From: Methanoregula sp.
GTDB lineage: Archaea > Halobacteriota > Methanomicrobia > Methanomicrobiales > Methanospirillaceae
Length of the DNA: 9,718 nt
Direction of reading: 5' to 3'
Assembly: GCA_030653335.1 (NCBI GenBank)
Contig: JAURZP010000063.1
Span: 1 to 9,718, forward strand
Part shown: positions 5,838 through 9,718 of the stretch, piece after piece
Layout: each line of letters begins with the position of its first letter
Numbering within the stretch: the stretch's first letter is position 1
Notes under the pieces: model-generated
Seen by the model: only the letters and a program-made list of their open reading frames with translations
Database searches by the model: none
Told to the model about the DNA's origin: nothing
Program-made: the position numbers and the translations under genes

Positions 5838-6200
5838 ATGGATAAGAAAAATGTCCTGATTGTTGAAGATGATCCGATCATTCAGCATCTCATCCAGATA
5901 TGTTTAAAAAATCTCGGATATGAGGTCTGCGGCACTGCAGGGACTGGTGATGAAGCGGTGGCATCTGCTCAAAAAACAAAACCCGATTTTGTCCTGATGG
6001 ATATTAACTTAAGTGGAAAAATTGACGGGATTGATGCTGCACGGCAGATCAAAGCACAATCGGATGCACGAATTATCTTTCTCACAGCTTTTTCCGATGA
6101 ACAGATTATCGAACGTGCAAAGGAGATCCATCCAGCCGGATTTATCTTAAAACCATTCTCAAACAATGATCTTCGTATTACACTTGAGCTTGCAAAATGA
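5838..6200 (+). CDS. Receiver-only response regulator
   Basis: This 120-residue protein is a single CheY-like receiver domain with no output domain, a common form in methanogens. The acidic pocket is E10, D11 and D12 (LIVEDDP), the phospho-acceptor is D55 in LMDINLSG, the switch threonine is T83 in FLTAFSD, and the conserved lysine is K105 in LKPFS. All catalytic positions are present, so it should accept phosphate from a histidine kinase, most simply the kinase encoded 86 bases downstream. With no DNA-binding domain it must act through protein contacts or as a phosphate relay or sink. The insertion GKIDG after the phospho-site is usual for the receiver class found with PAS kinases. Its promoter appears to be leaderless-type. 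Confidence 0.95.
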   Translation: MDKKNVLIVEDDPIIQHLIQICLKNLGYEVCGTAGTGDEAVASAQKTKPDFVLMDINLSGKIDGIDAARQIKAQSDARIIFLTAFSDEQIIERAKEIHPAGFILKPFSNNDLRITLELAK

Positions 6201-6286
6201 TTTTTTAGGTACGCTGGCTGCAGGAATGCGAATGCGAAGGGTTGCCCGTGCGGTAACACCCCGGATGCGGTAGGGATGTGTAAGAA

Positions 6287-8062
6287 ATGACCACAAAAAA
6301 GATCAGCTGGTGGCAGATTGTATCCCTGCTAATCATTATCGCCGGGATACTTTTGTCCGGCTGGTCAGCTCAGCAGCAGGATGCTTCCCAGCGCAGGGAA
6401 CTGCTGACAAATACCCGGCTTGCACAATCCGGTGCTATCACTCCCGCAGAGATTGGCACACTCACCGGGTCGGCTGCGGACCTTACCTCGCCGGAATACA
6501 TTGCACTCAAAACACATCTGGGACAGATCCGGGCAAATGTACCGTTGGTCAAGTATGCATACCTGATGGGACAGCGGCAGGACGGCACCATCTTCTTTTA
6601 TGCGGACTCAGAACCCGCCACATCAGGAGATTATTCGCATCCCGGAGAAGTCTATATCGGGGCATCGACGAGTGCTGGTCTGGTGTTTTTGACCGGAAAT
6701 ATGGTAAGTGAAGGGCCATTATCAGATCGCTGGGGGACATGGGTGACCGGGCTCACTCCGGTCAGGGATCCCGGGACGGGAAAGGTCATTGCCGTCATGG
6801 GTATGGACGTCGATGCCACGGACTGGAACATGGAAATTTTCCGCCAATGTCTGCCCACGCTGATCGTAACATTCCTAATCCTTCTCATGTATCTCGCATT
6901 CACTCTTTTCCAGCAGCGTGCGCAGGAAGATGCACGCCGGATTGCAAAAGCACAAGAGGTTCTGCGGGAGAGTGAGGAAAAATATCACGATCTCCTTGAA
7001 AATGCCAGCGATCTTATCCAGAGTGTGAAGCCCGATGGATCTTTTGTATTTGTAAACCGGGCCTGGTGTGAAATTCTGGGGTATACCAAAGATGAATTAC
7101 AAAATCTCACATTATTTGATATCATCCATCCCGACAGTCAGGCTCATTGTATGGAAATTTCCCAGAGGGTGATAAGTGGCGAAAAAATTAATGACGTTCA
7201 GGCGAAGTTTGTAGGAAAAAATGGTAATGTGATTGTTGTTGAAGGAAATGCGAATTGTCGTTTTATAGATGGCATACCTGTTGAATCCCGTTCAATTTTC
7301 AGGGACATTACCGAACGTAAAAGGATGGAGGAGCAAAATGCAAAACTTATCCATGAACTCGAAATAGCAAATAACGAGCTCAAGGATTTTGCCTATATCG
7401 TCTCACATGACTTAAAAGCCCCCCTCCGTGCGATAGGGTCACTCTCCCAGTGGCTATATGCTGATTACAAGGATAAAATTGACCCGGATGGAAAGGTCCA
7501 GCTGGATCTTCTTGTCAACCGTGTCAACCGCATGCAGAGCCTGATCGAGGGGATTTTAGAATATTCCCGTGTTGGGAGAGTTAGTGAAGTGAAAGTGACC
7601 ATTAACTCCAATACGCTCCTTCGGGAGATAATCGACAGTCTTTCCCCGCCCTCACATATCAGCATCGTAGTTGACTCACCTCTTCCAGATATATATTACG
7701 AAAAGACCCGGATTCGGCAGGTGTTTGCGAACCTGATAGGAAATGCCATCAAATATATGGACAAGCCACAGGGCGAGATCCATATCGGCTGTATGCAGGA
7801 CGGGAGTTACTGGAAATTTTCTGTGAAGGATAACGGACCGGGCATTGATAAAAAATACTATGAACGGGTGTTCCAGATATTCCAGACGCTCCATGCACGG
7901 GACGAGGTTGAGAGTACTGGCATAGGACTTACGATCGTCAAGAAGATCATTGAGATGTATGGCGGAAAGATCTGGATCGAATCTGAACTTGGAAAGGGCA
8001 GTACTTTTTATTTCACAATTCCTATTCAGGGTCCTGCACCCGGTGGGGATGTTAAGTTATGA
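6287..8062 (+). CDS. Membrane Cache-PAS sensor histidine kinase
   Basis: This 591-residue kinase has a first transmembrane helix at about 8-25, an extracytoplasmic region at 28-186 and a second helix at about 188-208. The extracytoplasmic part looks like a Cache/PDC sensor: YAYLMGQRQDG, then DRWGTWVTGLTPVRD and KVIAVMGMDVDATDW. A PAS domain at 227-345 (FVFVNRAWCEILGYTKDEL, ending FRDITERKRME) follows, then a HisKA dimerisation domain with phospho-acceptor H374 in IVSHDLKAP, and a HATPase_c domain at about 475-580 with N486 (N box), DNGPG at 515-519 (G1) and STGIGLTI at 543-550 (G2). All catalytic motifs are intact. The ligand is unknown. The 86-base gap after the regulator has no clear promoter or ribosome-binding site, so the two are probably cotranscribed. 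Its residues 347-578 are collinear with 121-352 of the next kinase. Confidence 0.95.
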   Translation: MTTKKISWWQIVSLLIIIAGILLSGWSAQQQDASQRRELLTNTRLAQSGAITPAEIGTLTGSAADLTSPEYIALKTHLGQIRANVPLVKYAYLMGQRQDGTIFFYADSEPATSGDYSHPGEVYIGASTSAGLVFLTGNMVSEGPLSDRWGTWVTGLTPVRDPGTGKVIAVMGMDVDATDWNMEIFRQCLPTLIVTFLILLMYLAFTLFQQRAQEDARRIAKAQEVLRESEEKYHDLLENASDLIQSVKPDGSFVFVNRAWCEILGYTKDELQNLTLFDIIHPDSQAHCMEISQRVISGEKINDVQAKFVGKNGNVIVVEGNANCRFIDGIPVESRSIFRDITERKRMEEQNAKLIHELEIANNELKDFAYIVSHDLKAPLRAIGSLSQWLYADYKDKIDPDGKVQLDLLVNRVNRMQSLIEGILEYSRVGRVSEVKVTINSNTLLREIIDSLSPPSHISIVVDSPLPDIYYEKTRIRQVFANLIGNAIKYMDKPQGEIHIGCMQDGSYWKFSVKDNGPGIDKKYYERVFQIFQTLHARDEVESTGIGLTIVKKIIEMYGGKIWIESELGKGSTFYFTIPIQGPAPGGDVKL

Positions 8063-8224
8063 GAACATTCCAGACCGGCTCTTCTAGTTAAAGAGGGTAT
8101 AATACAGGTCGACTAATGGGGGTGATTGGCCATCCTTTCTCTTCGGATAACGGAACTTATGACACGCTCTCCTTATCATCTTGAATAGGAAAATATTTTC
8201 TCATTCCAATGAAATAAAAACAGA

Positions 8225-8232
8225 TTTTTATA
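8225..8232 (+). promoter_or_regulatory. Candidate TATA box for the second kinase
   Basis: TTTTTATA preceded by the A-rich AAAACAGA (8217-8224, BRE-like) lies 57 bases before the GTG start. Predicted initiation near 8255 would leave a leader of about 34 bases, enough to include the GGTG at 8274-8277 as a weak ribosome-binding site. The 226-base gap (8063-8288) otherwise holds only a weak CTCTT/AAGAG stem just after the first kinase. The second kinase therefore probably has its own promoter. Confidence 0.45.
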
Positions 8233-8288
8233 GATTAGGTTCACGATAGTTTCTATAGTTATCGAATCGATACCGGTGTTGAATATCC

Positions 8289-9617
8289 GTGATAATTGCA
8301 TTTGAAAAAGAAGAGCATCTCAAAAATTTTATAGATACTCTCCAGATAGGAATTCTCATTATCGATGCAGAAACGCATACAATTGTGTATGCAAATCCGA
8401 TGGCACTCTCAATAATCCGGGCACCGGAGGATAAAGTTCTCGGGCAGATATGCCATAAGTTTGTCTGCCCTTCCGAAAAAGGCAAATGCCCTGTCACCGA
8501 TTTCAACTTGCCGGTGGTCAATGCCGAGCGGGTTCTTTTGAACGTTCGTGGCGAGAGAATTCCGATCATTAAAAGCGTAAAAAGCATGACGATCGAGGGG
8601 AAGAGACTGCTCATTGAGAGCTTTGTTGACATCAGTGATCGAAAGAGGATGGAAAATTTCAATGCGCAGCTTATCCACGAACTCGAAAATGCTAATAATG
8701 AGCTTAAGGATTTTGCCTATATTACCTCCCATGACTTGAAAGCACCACTCCGTGCGATAGGGTCACTCTCCCAGTGGTTATATACTGATTACAATGACAA
8801 ATTTGACGAGGAGGGAAAGGTCCAGCTGGATCTTCTCGTCAACCGTGTCAACCGCATGCAGAACCTGATCGAAGGGATTTTAGAGTATTCGCGTGTTGGG
8901 AGGACACGTGAGGAGAATGAGACCATTAACCTCAATATGCTCATCCAGGAGATTATTGACAGTCTTTCCCCCCCCCAAAATATCAGCGTTGTAATCGACA
9001 CACCCCTTCCAACGATCTACTTTGATAAGACCCGGATTCGGCAGGTGTTTGCGAACCTGATAGGAAATGCCATCAAATATATGGACAAGCCACAGGGCGA
9101 GATCCATATCGGCTGCATGCAGGATGAGAATAACTGGAAATTTTCTGTGAAGGATAACGGACAGGGCATTGATAAAAAATACTATGACCGGGTGTTCCAG
9201 ATATTCCAGACGCTCCATGCACGGGACGAGGTTGAGAGTACCGGCATAGGACTCACGATCGTCAAGAAGATCATCGAGATGTATGGCGGAAAGATCTGGA
9301 TCGAGTCTGAACTGGGAACCGGCAGTACTTTTTATTTCACAATTCACGAGGAAAAAGAGACCATTGACCCGAATATGTTCATCCGGGAAATTATCGACAG
9401 CCTCTCCCCCCCCTCACATATCAGTATAGTACTTGACACCTCTTTTCCAATGGTCCACTCTGATAAGATCCGGATTCGACAGGTATTCTCACACCTGATA
9501 GGTAATGCAATCAAATACATGGATAAACCGCAGGGCGAGATCCATATCGGCTGCATACAGAATGGGAATAACTGGAAATTTTTTGTGAATGATAACGGTC
9601 CGGGCATGGATGAATAA
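8289..9617 (+). CDS. Soluble PAS histidine kinase with extra truncated ATPase domain
   Basis: This 442-residue kinase has no membrane segment. GTG at 8289 is the only start that keeps the PAS domain whole; an in-frame stop lies two codons upstream and GGTG (8274-8277) is a weak ribosome-binding site. The PAS domain covers about 8-120 and carries three cysteines, C55, C60 and C67, in CHKFVCPSEKGKCP. HisKA follows with phospho-acceptor H148 in ITSHDLKAP, then a complete HATPase_c at about 249-352: N260, DNGQG at 289-293 and STGIGLTI at 317-324. After FTI (350-352) the normal end of a kinase is replaced by a second copy of the linker and ATPase start (354-442), offset by 146 residues. It contains N406 and DNGPG at 435-439, then an in-frame TAA. 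The first ATPase is complete, so kinase activity is plausible; the tail may be inert. Confidence 0.9.
   Translation: MIIAFEKEEHLKNFIDTLQIGILIIDAETHTIVYANPMALSIIRAPEDKVLGQICHKFVCPSEKGKCPVTDFNLPVVNAERVLLNVRGERIPIIKSVKSMTIEGKRLLIESFVDISDRKRMENFNAQLIHELENANNELKDFAYITSHDLKAPLRAIGSLSQWLYTDYNDKFDEEGKVQLDLLVNRVNRMQNLIEGILEYSRVGRTREENETINLNMLIQEIIDSLSPPQNISVVIDTPLPTIYFDKTRIRQVFANLIGNAIKYMDKPQGEIHIGCMQDENNWKFSVKDNGQGIDKKYYDRVFQIFQTLHARDEVESTGIGLTIVKKIIEMYGGKIWIESELGTGSTFYFTIHEEKETIDPNMFIREIIDSLSPPSHISIVLDTSFPMVHSDKIRIRQVFSHLIGNAIKYMDKPQGEIHIGCIQNGNNWKFFVNDNGPGMDE
8910..9347 (+). repeat. First copy of the 438-base tandem ATPase-domain duplication
   Basis: This stretch encodes the linker after the dimerisation helices and the whole first HATPase_c domain of the second kinase. 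It aligns without gaps to the sequence from 9348 onward at a fixed offset of 438 bases (for example GAGACCATT at 8919 and at 9357, and the N-box asparagine codons at 9066 and 9504). The junction falls where this copy ends in TIH and the next begins EEKET, matching EENET at residues 208-212. Confidence 0.8.
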
Positions 9618-9718
9618 TACTTTGTTCGGGTGTTTAATATGTTCGAGACGTTTCTTGCACGGTACGAGGTTGTGAGTACGTGCATAGGACTTACTATCGT
9701 CAAGAAGATCATCGAGAT
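9348..9718 (+). repeat. Second copy of the tandem ATPase-domain duplication, cut by window edge
   Basis: This is the partner of 8910-9347 and is at least 371 bases long; the window ends inside it. It carries no dimerisation helices or phospho-acceptor histidine. It reads in frame from the first copy until the TAA at 9615-9617. It is more diverged than the first copy is from the upstream kinase, and at some sites it resembles the upstream kinase rather than its neighbour: PPSHISIV here and in the upstream kinase, PPQNISVV in the neighbouring copy. Confidence 0.8.
9618..9718 (+). pseudogene. ATPase-domain remnant continuing after an in-frame TAA
   Basis: The reading frame stays open and homologous after the stop. 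About 23 of 33 residues match the first ATPase copy (from Y299 onward) without a gap, ending VKKIIE at the window edge. The stop corresponds to an AAA lysine codon in the intact copies, a single A-to-T change. Downstream changes hit functional positions: STCIGL replaces STGIGL in the G2 box, and ARYEVV replaces ARDEVE. No ribosome-binding site or start codon suits a separate gene. This is best read as the decaying 3' end of the duplicated domain. Confidence 0.7.

Noticed and set aside
5642..5845. Plus-strand open frame of 67 codons ending inside the response regulator start
   Set aside because: GGAG precedes nothing useful, the composition is not protein-like, and it overlaps both promoter-like elements and the better supported regulator gene.
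8116..8184. 22-codon open frame between the two kinases
   Set aside because: It is very short, has no ribosome-binding site at the right distance and no recognisable feature.
9615..9617. Stop codon read as pyrrolysine in a methanogen
   Set aside because: Pyrrolysine is inserted at UAG, and this stop is UAA; the residues after it have also lost conserved positions.
1..9718. CRISPR array, insertion sequence, tRNA or defence genes
   Set aside because: I scanned for regular spaced repeats, transposase or nuclease motifs and cloverleaf-like segments and found none. The repeats present are short intergenic units or duplicated kinase code.

Overview
The window looks like methanogen-type euryarchaeal chromosome, most likely from the order Methanomicrobiales (a Methanoregula-like organism). 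This lineage is an inference. It rests on a short archaeal-type adenylosuccinate synthetase (336 residues, against about 430 in bacteria), a stand-alone Trm112-like zinc protein, CbiB next to PdxS/PdxT, AT-rich TATA-like elements at leaderless-transcript spacing, and a receiver-only response regulator beside PAS histidine kinases. Every credible gene is on the + strand.

Region 1 (1-5110) is a metabolic block. It starts inside a class I/II PLP-dependent aminotransferase (to 826). A 113-base gap holding nested inverted repeats and a TATA-like element follows. Then come six tightly packed genes: purA (940-1950), a Trm112-like gene (1950-2132), an unrecognised two-helix tail-anchored protein (2144-2713), cbiB (2695-3624), pdxS (3634-4530) and pdxT (4520-5110). 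Gaps are 11 bases or less and three junctions overlap, so this reads as one transcription unit for AMP synthesis, cobamide assembly and PLP synthesis. PLP made by PdxS/PdxT is the cofactor of the aminotransferase upstream.

Region 2 (5111-5837) is a 727-base stretch without a convincing gene. It contains three degenerate 21-base tandem units, a pair of near-identical 17-base repeats packed with palindromes, two hairpin plus T-tract terminator candidates, and a leaderless-type promoter at its right end.

Region 3 (5838-9718) is a two-component signalling block: a receiver-only regulator, a membrane Cache-PAS histidine kinase, and a soluble PAS histidine kinase. The two kinases have unrelated sensor parts but share a gapless C-terminal core, with an 89-base stretch of perfect DNA identity. 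The second kinase also carries a tandem 438-base duplication of its ATPase domain. That extra copy is cut by an in-frame TAA, and homologous coding sequence continues past the stop to the window edge. This duplication and decay is the most unusual feature seen. I found no tRNA, rRNA, CRISPR array, transposase or defence system.
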